From contig CAJXOJ010000021.1 of NCBI GenBank assembly GCA_913057515.1, forward strand, positions 1 through 34,143: a stretch of DNA of 34,143 nucleotides, read 5' to 3'. This document shows, piece after piece, positions 15,918-26,625 of this stretch; within the stretch, counting starts at the first letter, position 1; each line of letters starts with the position of its first letter. Below the pieces are notes generated by a model. It made no database searches and had not been told where the DNA came from. It saw nothing but the letters and a program-made list of their open reading frames with translations. Position numbers and translations under genes: made by a program. The DNA is from an uncultured Cycloclasticus sp. GTDB taxonomy: Bacteria; Pseudomonadota; Gammaproteobacteria; Methylococcales; Cycloclasticaceae.

Positions 15918-17003
15918 ATGAATAATCATAAAGTCATGATTGGCATGTCTGGGGGTGTTGACTCATCTGTTGCGGCCTTACGTTTGCTTGAACAAGGGCA
16001 TGAGGTTACCGGCCTATTCATGAAAAACTGGGATGAAGACGACGGCAGTGAGTATTGCACGGCGAAAGAAGACCTAGACGATGCGCAACAAGTCAGTGAT
16101 AAGCTGGGCATTGAGCTAAAAACAGTTAATTTTGCCGCTGAATATTGGGATAATGTATTTGAAAACTTTTTAAGTGAATACGCCGCTGGTCGCACACCGA
16201 ACCCAGATATTCTTTGTAATCGAGAAATTAAATTTAAAGCCTTTTTAGACTATGCCACACAACTCGGTGCAGATTACATCGCCACTGGCCATTACACACA
16301 AATTGCTCACCAAGGCGAACAATTTCAGTTGAAACGTGGCCTAGATGGTAATAAGGACCAGAGTTACTTTTTATATACTTTGGGGCAAGCGCAACTAAGC
16401 CGTTCCCTCTTCCCGATTGGTGATATGCAAAAACCTGCCGTACGTGAACTAGCGCAAAAGGCTGGGTTTATTAATAGCCGTAAAAAAGACAGTACTGGTA
16501 TTTGTTTTATTGGTGAGCGTAAATTTAAAGACTTTCTGCAGCGTTACCTACCTGCTCAACCCGGTGATATGAAAACACCTGAGGGGGAAATTATTGGCAC
16601 TCATCAAGGATTGATGTATTACACACTGGGGCAGCGCCAAGGTCTTGGCATTGGTGGCGTTAAAACCGCTACCGAAGCACCTTGGTATGTAGTGGAAAAA
16701 GACCTTATCAACAATGTTCTTATCGTTGCTCAAGGCCACGATCATCCGCTGATGCAAAGTGTTAGCCTAAACGCATCGCAACTTAGCTGGGTGAGCGGCA
16801 AAGCAAGCTCTAATGAGTTTAGATGTACTGCTAAAACCCGCTACCGACAAAAAGACCAAGCCTGTCTCGTAACAATAAACACTGATAACAGCTGCAAGGT
16901 CATATTCGATGAAGCACAACGTGCGGTCACTCCTGGCCAATCGGTTGTGTTTTATGACAACGATTACTGCCTTGGTGGCGGTATAATAGACTCAACCTCC
17001 TAA
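15918..17003 (+). CDS. mnmA: tRNA 2-thiouridylase MnmA
   Basis: A 361-residue enzyme that thiolates the wobble uridine (U34) of tRNAs for Lys, Glu and Gln. The ATP-binding PP-loop [13 protein letters not shown] lies at 9-21, the catalytic nucleophile Cys100 in [12 protein letters not shown], and the persulfide-carrying Cys196 in [10 protein letters not shown]. Length is normal. It is the second gene of the nudJ-mnmA-purB run. In E. coli hflD lies between mnmA and purB; here only 25 bp separate them and hflD is absent from the window. Confidence 0.97.
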   Translation: MNNHKVMIGMSGGVDSSVAALRLLEQGHEVTGLFMKNWDEDDGSEYCTAKEDLDDAQQVSDKLGIELKTVNFAAEYWDNVFENFLSEYAAGRTPNPDILCNREIKFKAFLDYATQLGADYIATGHYTQIAHQGEQFQLKRGLDGNKDQSYFLYTLGQAQLSRSLFPIGDMQKPAVRELAQKAGFINSRKKDSTGICFIGERKFKDFLQRYLPAQPGDMKTPEGEIIGTHQGLMYYTLGQRQGLGIGGVKTATEAPWYVVEKDLINNVLIVAQGHDHPLMQSVSLNASQLSWVSGKASSNEFRCTAKTRYRQKDQACLVTINTDNSCKVIFDEAQRAVTPGQSVVFYDNDYCLGGGIIDSTS

Positions 17004-17016
17004 ACTAATACAATAA

Positions 17017-18402
<1,386 letters not shown>

Positions 18403-18528
18403 AACCAAAAGTGTGAGGCACTTCACAGTTAGTAAGCAGTAAATAACTATTATTAAATACAGTAAGGCGGTTTGAAAGGATCATTCAATTTCCTCCCCCT
18501 CGTCTATGATCTTTACGCCTTATCATCT

Positions 18529-18557
18529 AACCGAATCATCAGATTCGGTTTTTTTTT
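18529..18557 (+). terminator. rho-independent terminator after purB
   Basis: AACCGAATC (18529-18537) pairs perfectly with GATTCGGTT (18542-18550) around a 4-nt loop, followed by an unbroken T run to 18557. It is the clearest intrinsic terminator in the window and closes the nudJ-mnmA-purB unit. Confidence 0.92.
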
Positions 18558-18627
18558 GCTTTATTTGCTATTAATTCGAGGCGCTGGTTAACTACCCGCT
18601 TCTGTTAATTTTTCGAAGAGGTATTTA

Positions 18628-19146
18628 ATGTCAACGTATCAGCTAGAACATGCTGTTTTTAAAGAAACCAAAGACACCTTTAATTTAAGCTCATTTGAAG
18701 AAGATATAGTGGCCTTAGTCTCTTTAATAAAACAAACATCTCTAGAAATTAACATTTATAGTCACACGTTAAATAACTTAATTTTTGATACAGAAACGGT
18801 AGTATCTGCTTGTGAGCAGTTTTGCTTAAAAAATCATCGAACAAAAATCAATATTTTAGTTAATGAAACTCGTTCGATTACACGTATTTCACATCGCTTG
18901 TTGAGTTTGTCTCACCGTTTTTCCAGCAGTATTTTCTTTAAGAAAATAAACCCTGATATTCCATCTCGAGAAGATGATTTTGTTTGTTTTGATAAAAGCG
19001 CATATCTTCAAATACCTGATAGTCAACATTACAATGGTATCTGTAATTTCGCTGATGCTGATCGTACAGCACGTTTTTTATCTTACTTTAACAACGCCTG
19101 GGAACGCAGCGAGGTGGACTTGGAGTTGCGCTCATTAATCATCTGA
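18628..19146 (+). CDS. DUF7931-type protein of unknown function
   Basis: A 172-residue soluble protein with no signal peptide or membrane segment. The arrangement of an N-terminal helix-rich part, the TKINILVNETRSI strand, the RLLSLSHRFSSSIFFKKINP segment and the end FNNAWERSEVDLELRSLII matches a domain (DUF7931) that in Pseudomonas is often fused to a GNAT acetyltransferase or annotated vaguely as phospholipase-D-like. No HKD motif is seen and no acetyltransferase domain is fused here. It starts behind the purB terminator with AGAGG about 8 bp upstream, so it has its own unit. The family call is from memory of the pattern; the function is unknown. Confidence 0.7.
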   Translation: MSTYQLEHAVFKETKDTFNLSSFEEDIVALVSLIKQTSLEINIYSHTLNNLIFDTETVVSACEQFCLKNHRTKINILVNETRSITRISHRLLSLSHRFSSSIFFKKINPDIPSREDDFVCFDKSAYLQIPDSQHYNGICNFADADRTARFLSYFNNAWERSEVDLELRSLII

Positions 19147-19735
19147 TCATAAAGATCACACCCTTCTGTGTCATATTTTGAAAGACTGTTTTTTTTCGGC
19201 GTGACTAGTAATCCATATTCACTCAAAAACTTTTCTATTCAGTTGATGAAGCCGTTCAAAGACTTCAGCATGTGGTGTAGCGTCAGCTATACACAACAAA
19301 ATTAGTGCAATGAAGCTCAAAAGGATGCTTTATTGATTGATAACTAACGTATGGCTTAACTCCCTACCTTTATATCAACATAAAAATACTAACGTCCAAC
19401 CCCGCTCCTATACAGTATTGTTGTTTTAAACAGAGTCTGCAGATAATCTTCTAATGTCCTAAGAAAATAAAACTAAAGTTGCAAAAGCTTAAGCCGATAG
19501 GTATTGGTGAGTGAGATCGACATCAAAAAATATTAGTCGTCTCTTTTAAGCAACTTTTTTGTATTTAATTAAGTAAAAAAAAAAATACCTACTAAACTGC
19601 TTTTGTAATAGGCAGTTATTTGAACATTCACGGATGAACAAGGCTTTAAGGGCCCTAAGATTAACCAAGTAATAACTAGTTAATGTGTTTAATAGCAGTG
19701 TATTAGAAAAAATATAACTATTTAGGAAATTTAAC
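19147..19735. other. long AT-rich leader region before the porin
   Basis: About 590 bp without a convincing gene. Visible items are an inverted repeat AACTGC-N11-GCAGTT near 19593-19615, long T and A runs around 19550-19580, and weak minus-strand frames. One of these (TTG at 19318-19320 to TGA at 19219-19221) encodes a hydrophobic, signal-like start and ends ADATPHAEVFERLHQLNRKVFE; an adjacent shifted frame continues in protein-like fashion. They could be a decayed gene or chance. The length suggests a regulated, long untranslated leader for the porin, but no specific operator can be named. Confidence 0.3.
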
Positions 19736-20902
19736 ATGAAAAAAACTCTTTTAATGGCCGCAGTACTTGGCATTACGCCATTGGCTTCTCAAGCCGTTGA
19801 CTATAGCGTTAAAGGCTATGCGTCTTTTGTTGCCGGCATGACAACTGACAAAAATGAATTTCGCCCAAATATTAAATATGGTGACGGTGCCTATGATGAG
19901 TCATTTGATTTTTCACCAGAAAGCCGCATTGGCTTACAATTAACAGCGCAAATTACCGATAAGCTATCAGCAACAGCACAAGTTGTTTCAAGAGGCGCTC
20001 TCGATTGGGAACCTGAGCTTCCTTGGGCTTACCTTGCCTATGAAATAAACGATAACTTACAAGTTAAAGCTGGTCGTTTAAAGGCACCTTATTACATGTT
20101 TTCTGATTATCAAGATGTTGGTTATGCCTTGCCTTGGATCAGTCCGCCACGTAACGCATACATTGTTCCTGCTGATTACCTCGAGGGTATCAACTTTATT
20201 GGAAACTTCTCTACTGGTGCTATCGATCATACGATTGAAATCTACGGTGGCACAATTGATGACACTAGAAACAGCAACACTAAAGAAGAGCTAGACGTTA
20301 ATGTTGACGTTGTTGGTGTCAGTTGGTCACCATCTTATGATTGGCTAACCATGCGTTTCACGTACAATGAAGCCGTTACTGCAGAGTTACACTCCCCTGC
20401 TTTAGATGCCTTTAATGCTGGACTAGCTGGTTTTGAAGCCGCTTTTCCTGGTTCAGTCGACCCTAAAATGCTACGCAGAGCTGCCTCCGATGACCAAAAG
20501 TCATCTTTTTCAGGTATTGGTTTAAAGGCTGACTTTGAAAAGCTTTTTATTATTGCTGAGTTGAACCAATTAGAATGGCCTGTTGGTATTTTTGCTCATC
20601 AAAAACGCTTCTATGCTACCGCAGGTTATCGAGTAAGCGATAAATTTACGCCGTATGTAACATTTATGAAAAATGATGATACACCTGGCGGTATTATCTC
20701 TACTGGAGACCCAGCATTAGATGGCGGCTTAACTGCTCTTTCAGCTGCATCAGATACAACTGGTTGGGCTGCTGGTGGACGCTACGACTTAATGCCTAAT
20801 GTCGCATTAAAAGCTGAATATCAATCACAATCATCAGATCTAACTTACAATGCAGAAGATGTTGCAGATACATTTCGTGTTGCTGTAGACATTTTGTTTT
20901 AA
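19736..20902 (+). CDS. outer-membrane porin
   Basis: A 388-residue exported beta-barrel protein. The signal peptide is residues 1-20 (MKKTLLMAAVLG...ASQA), and the mature chain starts VDYSVKGYASF. Alternating polar and hydrophobic strands run throughout, with a terminal phenylalanine in FRVAVDILF as required for barrel insertion. The strands QVVSRGALDW, LKAGRLKAP-like (QVKAGRLKAP) and GWAAGGRYDLMP fit the general Gram-negative porin superfamily. Selectivity cannot be read from sequence. A PstS-like periplasmic protein begins 10 bp after the stop with its own ribosome binding site (AAGGAG), so the two are translated from one transcript, suggesting cooperation in bringing in or sensing an anion. 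Confidence 0.85.
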   Translation: MKKTLLMAAVLGITPLASQAVDYSVKGYASFVAGMTTDKNEFRPNIKYGDGAYDESFDFSPESRIGLQLTAQITDKLSATAQVVSRGALDWEPELPWAYLAYEINDNLQVKAGRLKAPYYMFSDYQDVGYALPWISPPRNAYIVPADYLEGINFIGNFSTGAIDHTIEIYGGTIDDTRNSNTKEELDVNVDVVGVSWSPSYDWLTMRFTYNEAVTAELHSPALDAFNAGLAGFEAAFPGSVDPKMLRRAASDDQKSSFSGIGLKADFEKLFIIAELNQLEWPVGIFAHQKRFYATAGYRVSDKFTPYVTFMKNDDTPGGIISTGDPALDGGLTALSAASDTTGWAAGGRYDLMPNVALKAEYQSQSSDLTYNAEDVADTFRVAVDILF

Positions 20903-20912
20903 GGAGTAAAAA

Positions 20913-21320
20913 ATGAAAAATTTATATTTTGCTGTATTACTGATTGCGACGCTGTTTTCTGGTTATGCTACGGCTGAGGTTGCGGTTATCGTTCACCCAT
21001 CGAATGCAGATGCAATCAGCAAAGCTGATATTAGCGCCATCTTTCTAGGTAAAAAGAAATCATTTCCAGGTGGAAGCTCAGCGGTGCCTATCGTGCTAAA
21101 CGATGCCTCTGCTGACGAGTTTAATAGCAAGCTGCTTGGTAAATCAGCCAGCCAATTGAAATCGTACTGGTCTAAACTCGTCTTTACTGGGAAGGCTAAT
21201 CCACCGAAAAGCGTTTCATCTGATGAAGCTCTATCATTGATTAAAAGTAACCCTAATATGATCGGCTTTGTAGATAGCGCTAATGTAAGCGCTGATGTAA
21301 AGGTAGTAGGAACATACTAA
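20913..21320 (+). CDS. small PstS-like periplasmic binding protein
   Basis: A 135-residue exported protein with a signal peptide (residues 1-21, ending TATA). The mature part has the landmarks of the PstS-like periplasmic-binding fold: ISKADISAIFLGKKKSFPGG, the PIVLNDASADEF segment, LKSYWSKLVFTGK and SNPNMIGFVDS. It is under half the length of a full phosphate-binding protein, matching a widespread group of one-domain PstS-like proteins lacking ABC transporter partners. No pst genes are nearby. It is co-translated with the porin upstream and precedes a chemoreceptor by 98 bp, so it may present a ligand to that receptor. The ligand is unknown; phosphate is only suggested by the family. Confidence 0.8.
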   Translation: MKNLYFAVLLIATLFSGYATAEVAVIVHPSNADAISKADISAIFLGKKKSFPGGSSAVPIVLNDASADEFNSKLLGKSASQLKSYWSKLVFTGKANPPKSVSSDEALSLIKSNPNMIGFVDSANVSADVKVVGTY

Positions 21321-21343
21321 ACGTATAGCGATTAGTAGCTTAT

Positions 21344-21383
21344 AGCTACCTTTTGGTTCGACCCCTCGATTAAAAAGGTAGCT
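21344..21383. repeat. inverted repeat between the binding-protein and chemoreceptor genes
   Basis: AGCTACCTTTT (21344-21354) is matched perfectly by AAAAGGTAGCT (21373-21383) across a 17-nt loop, and TTGTTT follows. It may be a leaky terminator or attenuator that lowers chemoreceptor expression relative to the porin pair, or an mRNA end-protecting hairpin. Confidence 0.55.
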
Positions 21384-21418
21384 TTGTTTAAAAATAATAT
21401 TATAAAAAAAGGCATTCT

Positions 21419-23041
21419 ATGTTTGTTCTCAATAATTTAAAGCTCGCTTATAAAATTGCCATTATTACTACATTGGCTATCACTACCTTTGTGGTGACTT
21501 TAATCGTCAGTATTTATGGGGCTAGTAATGTTAAATCAAATTTAGATAACTTAAAAACAAATATTTACCCTATTATTAAGCTATCAAATGAGAATAGCTT
21601 ACAAATTCAACGTATAGAAGAGCTGTATACTCAAGCAGTTTCAACTGCTGAGGCTGAATTACTGAGTAAAGCTCAGTCCACCGGTCAATTAATCAGTGAG
21701 AACCTGACTGAATTAAGTAAGTTTGATCCACAGTCAGCTGTTCTACTTCAAACTATCGCAAAAGACCTTGCTAAATATGAAAAGTTAAATCTTGATATTT
21801 CAAAGGCAATGTTAAGTGACAATATAGACTTTGAGAGAATTACAGCCCAAGCAAAAATAAAATCGGATATTTATAATAAAATAACTGATGATATTTTGAA
21901 TTATCAACAACACAGTGATGCGTTATTTAGTCAGCTGATTACTAACTCCATAGAGCACTCAGAGCAGTCTATTTATACGACGCTTATTATCGGTATTATT
22001 TTATTGGCCATTATGATTCTTATCGCTACGATGGTTAGTAGAAACATTGTCCAAGCAGCGAGTGAGATTGCTGCATCATTACTCGACTTATCTAGCGGCA
22101 AAGGTAACTTAAACCAACAGTTAAAAGTTAAAGGCAATGATGAGCTAGGACAGGTTTCAACTAATTTTAACCAATTTATGTCACTCTTAAGGTCTTCTAT
22201 CTCCGACATTATTGATGTAGCGAAGCCCTTAAATGAAGCATCTGTTAACCTCAAAGAAAAAATGGGAGCAGTTAATGCTTTGGCTAACGAACAAGAAACT
22301 GAGGCTTCTAATGTCAATAATGTCATTATGGGGATGCAAAAAAGTGTTCAGGATATGTCTGAAAATGCAATTCAAGCATTAGACACCTCTAGTCAAGTGA
22401 GAGATGAGGTCACTAAAGGTCAAACGGTTGTGCGAAATACTATCACCGTCTCTCGTGAACTGAATGATGAAATTGATCAGGCGGCTGCGTTGGTTAACAC
22501 CTTAGCCAATGATGCTAAAGAAGTAGATCAGTTTCTAAATGTTATTGACAATATCTCTAGCCAAACCAACTTATTAGCGCTTAATGCTGCTATTGAGGCT
22601 GCTAGAGCTGGTGAGCATGGTCGTGGTTTTGCTGTGGTGGCCGATGAGGTCAGGACATTAGCATCAAGCACATCAGATGCTACCAGTAAGATTCAAGAGC
22701 TGGTTGTTGCATTAAGCACCGCAGCCCAAAAATCTGTTGACTCGATGACCATCGCAACGGAAAAATCTAAGCTCAACTCAGAGCAGGCAAATACGGCTGG
22801 AGAAGCACTGAATGTTATTCAACAACAAGTTAATGAAATTTCTAAAATGAATAATGAGATTTCTGTTACTAGTAATAAACAAGAAGAAGTGACAACACAG
22901 GTCATTAACAACGTTTCTGTGATGGTCGACTCTGTTGAATCGACGCGATTAAATGTTCAAGAAGTTGAAATAATTGTTGAAAAATTAACTGGGTTTTCAG
23001 ACAGTCTTCAAAAAACCTCTTCTCAATTTAAGTTAGATTAA
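21419..23041 (+). CDS. methyl-accepting chemotaxis protein
   Basis: A 540-residue transmembrane chemoreceptor. TM1 is about residues 10-33 and TM2 about 185-206, with a helical periplasmic sensor of about 150 residues between them, of four-helix-bundle character. A HAMP segment follows TM2 ([28 protein letters not shown]), then the cytoplasmic coiled coil, with the hairpin tip [20 protein letters not shown] and [18 protein letters not shown] that contacts CheA and CheW. No C-terminal pentapeptide for CheR/CheB docking is present. The preceding porin and PstS-like genes suggest that the receptor senses a small anion, directly or via the binding protein; this is inferred from position. Confidence 0.93.
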   Translation: MFVLNNLKLAYKIAIITTLAITTFVVTLIVSIYGASNVKSNLDNLKTNIYPIIKLSNENSLQIQRIEELYTQAVSTAEAELLSKAQSTGQLISENLTELSKFDPQSAVLLQTIAKDLAKYEKLNLDISKAMLSDNIDFERITAQAKIKSDIYNKITDDILNYQQHSDALFSQLITNSIEHSEQSIYTTLIIGIILLAIMILIATMVSRNIVQAASEIAASLLDLSSGKGNLNQQLKVKGNDELGQVSTNFNQFMSLLRSSISDIIDVAKPLNEASVNLKEKMGAVNALANEQETEASNVNNVIMGMQKSVQDMSENAIQALDTSSQVRDEVTKGQTVVRNTITVSRELNDEIDQAAALVNTLANDAKEVDQFLNVIDNISSQTNLLALNAAIEAARAGEHGRGFAVVADEVRTLASSTSDATSKIQELVVALSTAAQKSVDSMTIATEKSKLNSEQANTAGEALNVIQQQVNEISKMNNEISVTSNKQEEVTTQVINNVSVMVDSVESTRLNVQEVEIIVEKLTGFSDSLQKTSSQFKLD

Positions 23042-23055
23042 GGCCACGCCTAAAT

Positions 23056-23088
23056 AGTATTAGTTCAGCTCTAAGCTGAACTAATACT
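23056..23088. terminator. perfect 15-bp hairpin between convergent chemoreceptor and phoQ
   Basis: AGTATTAGTTCAGCT (23056-23070) pairs without mismatch with AGCTGAACTAATACT (23074-23088) around a 3-nt loop. It lies 15 bp after the chemoreceptor stop, in the gap before the convergent sensor kinase gene. No T run follows on either strand, so it is either a bidirectional terminator of a non-classical kind or a 3'-end stabilising stem. Confidence 0.6.
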
Positions 23089-23216
23089 GCCCAGATTAAA
23101 AACCTAATAAGCGTTGAATTAGAAATCAGCTTAATAACAATAGCTATTTAAAAGATTGTTTTCCGCCCCTCTCCTAGCAACTACTTTATTAAACTTAATA
23201 ACGATTAGCACTGCAA

Positions 23217-24575
23217 CTAACGCGGTATAAAGATCACCCATCTCTGCCCACCTAGCTCACTACGCTCGGATTTAAGTGTTCCTTTGTACGAGGCCAACAT
23301 CTCGTTAACTATAGCTAAGCCTATACCGTTACCTGTTTTTGATTCATCAACCTTCACCCCTCTTTGTAAGGCACGCTTCAAATTTTCGACAGATATGCCA
23401 GGACCATTGTCTTCAATACTAATTGTTATTCCAGCAGGATTATTGTCTGAAGCAGTGGTTGCTTTAATAGAAATCTTTAGCTGGGTTTTAGCCCAAAAAT
23501 AAGCGTTATCAAGTAAGTTGCCAAATAATTCAAAGAGATCACCTTTTTCAATATTAAACTTAATGCCTTTATCGAATTCAGTAATTACTTTTAGTGACTT
23601 ATGTTTATAGACTTTGTCCAATGAGTCTAAAACCTGCTGAGCGATAGGCGCTAAAGCAATTGGCGCGCTCATCGTTTGGTGTCCTTTTACGGCAGCTTTT
23701 TGTAACTGATAATCAACTAACTGCCACATAAGAAGCGTTTGTGATTTAAAGGTTTTCATGTCTTGAGCGGATAATTGACCTTGCTCATATAAACCAATTA
23801 AGACTGATATCGGTGTTTTTAGGCTGTGTGCTAAATCTGCTAGGGTGTTTCTATAGCGTTCTAAATGTGTTCGTTCATTCTCAATCAACTTATTTACAGT
23901 ATCGGCGATATCTTTAAGTTCTTCGCCATACTGGTTATTTAACTGCTGAGCGTCCCCTGCTTGAATTTTTTCTAGGTCTGAAACAATATGTCGCAAAGGA
24001 TGTAAGCTGAGTCTTATAATCCAGAACTGTAAAATGATTAATAATAAACCAATACCGCCAAGCCATTGCCATAAAACAGAGCGAAACCCAGCGACTTGAT
24101 GGTCAATGCTAGAGGTGGATTCAATCACTACAAATTCAAAAGCACTCGATTGCGAGTTTTCGTTTTCTAACGTTGCTTTATAATGCAGTTCAATACTATT
24201 AACGTCGTTGGATTGTTTTTTTATATATTGTTTTTGCCCTGATTTTAAATAACTAACTGCCTGTACGACGGCACCAGTGGACGATGAGCTACGCCATACA
24301 ACTTCTCCCAAATGATTAAAGATATAAGCGTATAAACCAGAATATACTTGCGAGAACCGTGGCTCTGATAGGTTTGTTGGCATCACTAACCTGCTCTTCT
24401 GGTCCAATTCAGCCTCTCTAAGAATAGAATACAAATGAATTTGTAATCGGTCTTTTAAGGCATTTTCGGCGCCTTTTTGATAGGCTGTGTCGAGTACAAA
24501 CCCCGCCAAGCCTAAAAAACAAAATAAAATGATACTAGCAGAAAGAATCAGCCTAGATTGAATACTGCTATTCAT
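23217..24575 (-). CDS. PhoQ-like sensor histidine kinase
   Basis: A 452-residue membrane kinase. TM1 is about 8-28 and TM2 about 170-189, with a periplasmic sensor of roughly 140 residues between them and a HAMP domain to about 235. The phosphorylated His250 lies in LADLAHSLKTPISVL, an H-box identical in form to PhoQ. The N box (LFGNLLDNAYFWAK), G1 (DNGPGIS) and G2 (GNGIGLAIV) complete the ATP-binding domain. It lies 15 bp behind the response regulator. Mg2+ or cationic peptide sensing is known for PhoQ, but the periplasmic domain is too diverged to be sure of the same signal. Confidence 0.9.
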   Translation of the reverse strand: MNSSIQSRLILSASIILFCFLGLAGFVLDTAYQKGAENALKDRLQIHLYSILREAELDQKSRLVMPTNLSEPRFSQVYSGLYAYIFNHLGEVVWRSSSSTGAVVQAVSYLKSGQKQYIKKQSNDVNSIELHYKATLENENSQSSAFEFVVIESTSSIDHQVAGFRSVLWQWLGGIGLLLIILQFWIIRLSLHPLRHIVSDLEKIQAGDAQQLNNQYGEELKDIADTVNKLIENERTHLERYRNTLADLAHSLKTPISVLIGLYEQGQLSAQDMKTFKSQTLLMWQLVDYQLQKAAVKGHQTMSAPIALAPIAQQVLDSLDKVYKHKSLKVITEFDKGIKFNIEKGDLFELFGNLLDNAYFWAKTQLKISIKATTASDNNPAGITISIEDNGPGISVENLKRALQRGVKVDESKTGNGIGLAIVNEMLASYKGTLKSERSELGGQRWVIFIPR

Positions 24576-24590
24576 TGCTGGTTATTTAAA

Positions 24591-25274
24591 TTACGTGTTA
24601 TTTAAGGGAATTGAAAACCGATAACCTCTACCACGTAACGTTTCAATGGGTTTTAACTGATCATTTGGATCTAATTTTTTCCTCAATCGGCCGACAAAAA
24701 CTTCAATCACATTACTGTCTCTATCAAAATCTTGATCATAAATATGTTCAGTAATTCTAGTTTTTGAAATAACTTTGCCTGAATGTAACATCATGTATTC
24801 AAGCATCTTGTACTCATAAGCAGTTAACTCAATAGCAACATCATTAACAAAAACTTGCTGTTTAGCTGTATCAAGTTTTATCGCCCCATGTATCAGCTGT
24901 GGTGTAGAAACGCCAACAGATCGGCGTATCAAAGCATTCATGCGCGCTAAGAGCTCTTCAGTATGGAACGGCTTAACTAAATAATCGTCTGCTCCCGCCT
25001 CTAAGCCTGCTACTTTTTCTTCCCAACGTGTTCGCGCAGTTAAAATAAGAATAGGGAAACCAAAACCTCTTGAGCGGAGCTGTTTTATCACATCCATGCC
25101 TGACATATCAGGTAAGCCAAGGTCAATAATAGCAACATCAATGGGGTACTCAGCACCTAGGTATAAGGCATCTGTTCCGTTATCAGTTGCATCAACCGCG
25201 TACCCTTTTTTAGTGAGGCTATTGAGCAGTTGACCTTGCAGTGTTAGATCATCTTCAACAAGCAGTACTCGCAT
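24591..25274 (-). CDS. PhoP-like response regulator
   Basis: A 227-residue OmpR/PhoB-family regulator. The receiver domain shows the acidic pair Asp8/Asp9, the phospho-acceptor Asp51 in AIIDLGLPDMSGMD, Thr79 in LILTAR and Lys101 in VKPFH. The winged-helix DNA-binding domain holds YDQDFDRDSNVIEVFVGRLR, nearly the PhoP form of this segment, and ends RGRGYRF. It is transcribed between a PepSY protein (21 bp upstream) and its cognate kinase (15 bp downstream). The set is likely autoregulated, but no operator was identified. Confidence 0.93.
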   Translation of the reverse strand: MRVLLVEDDLTLQGQLLNSLTKKGYAVDATDNGTDALYLGAEYPIDVAIIDLGLPDMSGMDVIKQLRSRGFGFPILILTARTRWEEKVAGLEAGADDYLVKPFHTEELLARMNALIRRSVGVSTPQLIHGAIKLDTAKQQVFVNDVAIELTAYEYKMLEYMMLHSGKVISKTRITEHIYDQDFDRDSNVIEVFVGRLRKKLDPNDQLKPIETLRGRGYRFSIPLNNT

Positions 25275-25295
25275 AAAAATCCTTTTTATTGATTG

Positions 25296-25610
25296 CTAAC
25301 GCTGATCGGCACGATGTTGTATACGAACTTTTTTTACATGGCCATCGATGGTGAGTATTTTAATAATATGCATCGACTGTCCATCAATTTGTTTAGTCTG
25401 CGCACTAAGAACTTTTCCGTTATTATTCGTTTTAACCTTTTTAACAGCCTCGTCTAATGTGATTATATCTGCTTGAGCTAAAACAATGACCGTTTCACAT
25501 GACCAGCTAGCTGTTACAGCTATCAAGCTGATAGCAATAGAAAGAAATGTTAGCCTTAAGTAGTGCATGAAGTTCAGCCGCGTCATTATATGGGTACCCA
25601 GTTTAGTCAA
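25296..25610 (-). CDS. exported PepSY-domain protein
   Basis: A 104-residue protein as given, but the first ATG may not be the true start. Internal methionines at about residues 9 and 15 (MTRLNF and MHYLRL) place the hydrophobic signal segment (LTFLSIAISLIAVTASWS) closer to the N-terminus. The mature part (ITLDEAVKKVKTNNNGKVLSAQT) is one PepSY domain, a fold often found as a periplasmic modulator of peptidases or of two-component kinases. It lies directly upstream of the PhoP/PhoQ-like pair, so it may monitor or adjust the sensor. Small PepSY genes beside such pairs are common in gammaproteobacteria. Confidence 0.82.
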   Translation of the reverse strand: MTKLGTHIMTRLNFMHYLRLTFLSIAISLIAVTASWSCETVIVLAQADIITLDEAVKKVKTNNNGKVLSAQTKQIDGQSMHIIKILTIDGHVKKVRIQHRADQR

Positions 25611-25651
25611 AGCATATGAATTTTAGCTGAATAATGCCAGCTCATTAAAGG

Positions 25652-26623
25652 CTAATATAAAGTTGCGTTATTGCTTGTTGAAAAACGCGCTGCAAACTCC
25701 GCTGTTGCAGCCCCCATGCTTTTAGCTAACTTTTCAATGAATGGCTGTTTTGCGGTAAAATCAACGATCTTTTCTTCACCAATTTCGTTTTTAGCAACGG
25801 ATCGAACGTCTCCAACCGCATCTGTTAAGCCTAATTTAATACTTTCGGAACCCGCCCAAACTAAGCCAGTGAATAAGTCTGGATTATTCTTTAAGCGTTC
25901 CCCTCGTCCGCTTTTAACAGATTGGATAAATTCACTATGGATATCATTCAACATACTTTGAACATGGGCTTTTTCCTCAGGGTTAACATCCGAAAATGGG
26001 TCTAAAAAACCCTTGTGTTTACCAGCCGTATATAAGCGGCGCTCAACACCTAATGTTTTTAGCGTATCAGTAAAGCCAAAACCATTCATGACCACGCCAA
26101 TTGAGCCGACTATACTAGATTGATTAACGAAGATTTTATCGGCCGCTGAAGCAATGAAATAACATCCCGATGCACATAAATCCTCAACCACGGCATGTAT
26201 CGGCAATTCTGGGTGCTTGCTTTTAATTTTACGAATAGCTTCGTAAATATAGCTCGATTGTACTGGGCTACCTCCAGGTGAGTTAACACGTAAAATGAGT
26301 CCCTTAGTGTTAGGGTCTTTAATAGCATTGTTTAAGCTTCTGATTATATTGTCTGCATCCGCTTCACCACCTGAAAGAATAACACCCTTTACATCTACCA
26401 CTGCTGTATGGGGACCTTGAGACAGCGACGCAACATCTGACATCGGCGACATAGCAATACCACTAATAATAATGATATACGTTAAAAACAATAGCTTAAA
26501 GAAAATACTCCAGCGCCTTGTTCGTCGCTGTTCAACAACAGATGCAAGTGCCACCTTTTCTAGGATTGAACGCTCCCATTGCTGATTGTTCTGTATCGGT
26601 TTATCTCTATTAAACAACGCCAT
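25652..26623 (-). CDS. sppA: S49-family signal peptide peptidase SppA
   Basis: A 323-residue inner-membrane peptidase of the short (36-kDa) type that clears cleaved signal peptides. One membrane segment lies at about 41-60 (FFKLLFLTYIIIISGIAM). The LRVNSPGGS motif is at 111-119, the nucleophile Ser152 in LCASGCYFIASAADKI, and the general-base lysine at 202 or 204 in TAGKHKGFLDPF. It is third in the rluC-HAD-sppA series, separated from the HAD gene by 2 bp. The 41 bp between it and the PepSY gene contain a weak stem (AGCTG and CAGCT), so transcription may partly end there. Confidence 0.94.
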   Translation of the reverse strand: MALFNRDKPIQNNQQWERSILEKVALASVVEQRRTRRWSIFFKLLFLTYIIIISGIAMSPMSDVASLSQGPHTAVVDVKGVILSGGEADADNIIRSLNNAIKDPNTKGLILRVNSPGGSPVQSSYIYEAIRKIKSKHPELPIHAVVEDLCASGCYFIASAADKIFVNQSSIVGSIGVVMNGFGFTDTLKTLGVERRLYTAGKHKGFLDPFSDVNPEEKAHVQSMLNDIHSEFIQSVKSGRGERLKNNPDLFTGLVWAGSESIKLGLTDAVGDVRSVAKNEIGEEKIVDFTAKQPFIEKLAKSMGAATAEFAARFSTSNNATLY

Positions 26624-26625
26624 TA

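Noticed and set aside
19546-19773. 75-residue minus-strand frame before the porin
   Set aside because: It runs over the porin start codon and signal peptide, is low complexity and lacks a ribosome binding site.
21355-21366. GGTTCGACCCC, resembling a tRNA T-loop or attachment site
   Set aside because: No acceptor, D or anticodon arms can be formed around it; it is the loop of an inverted repeat.
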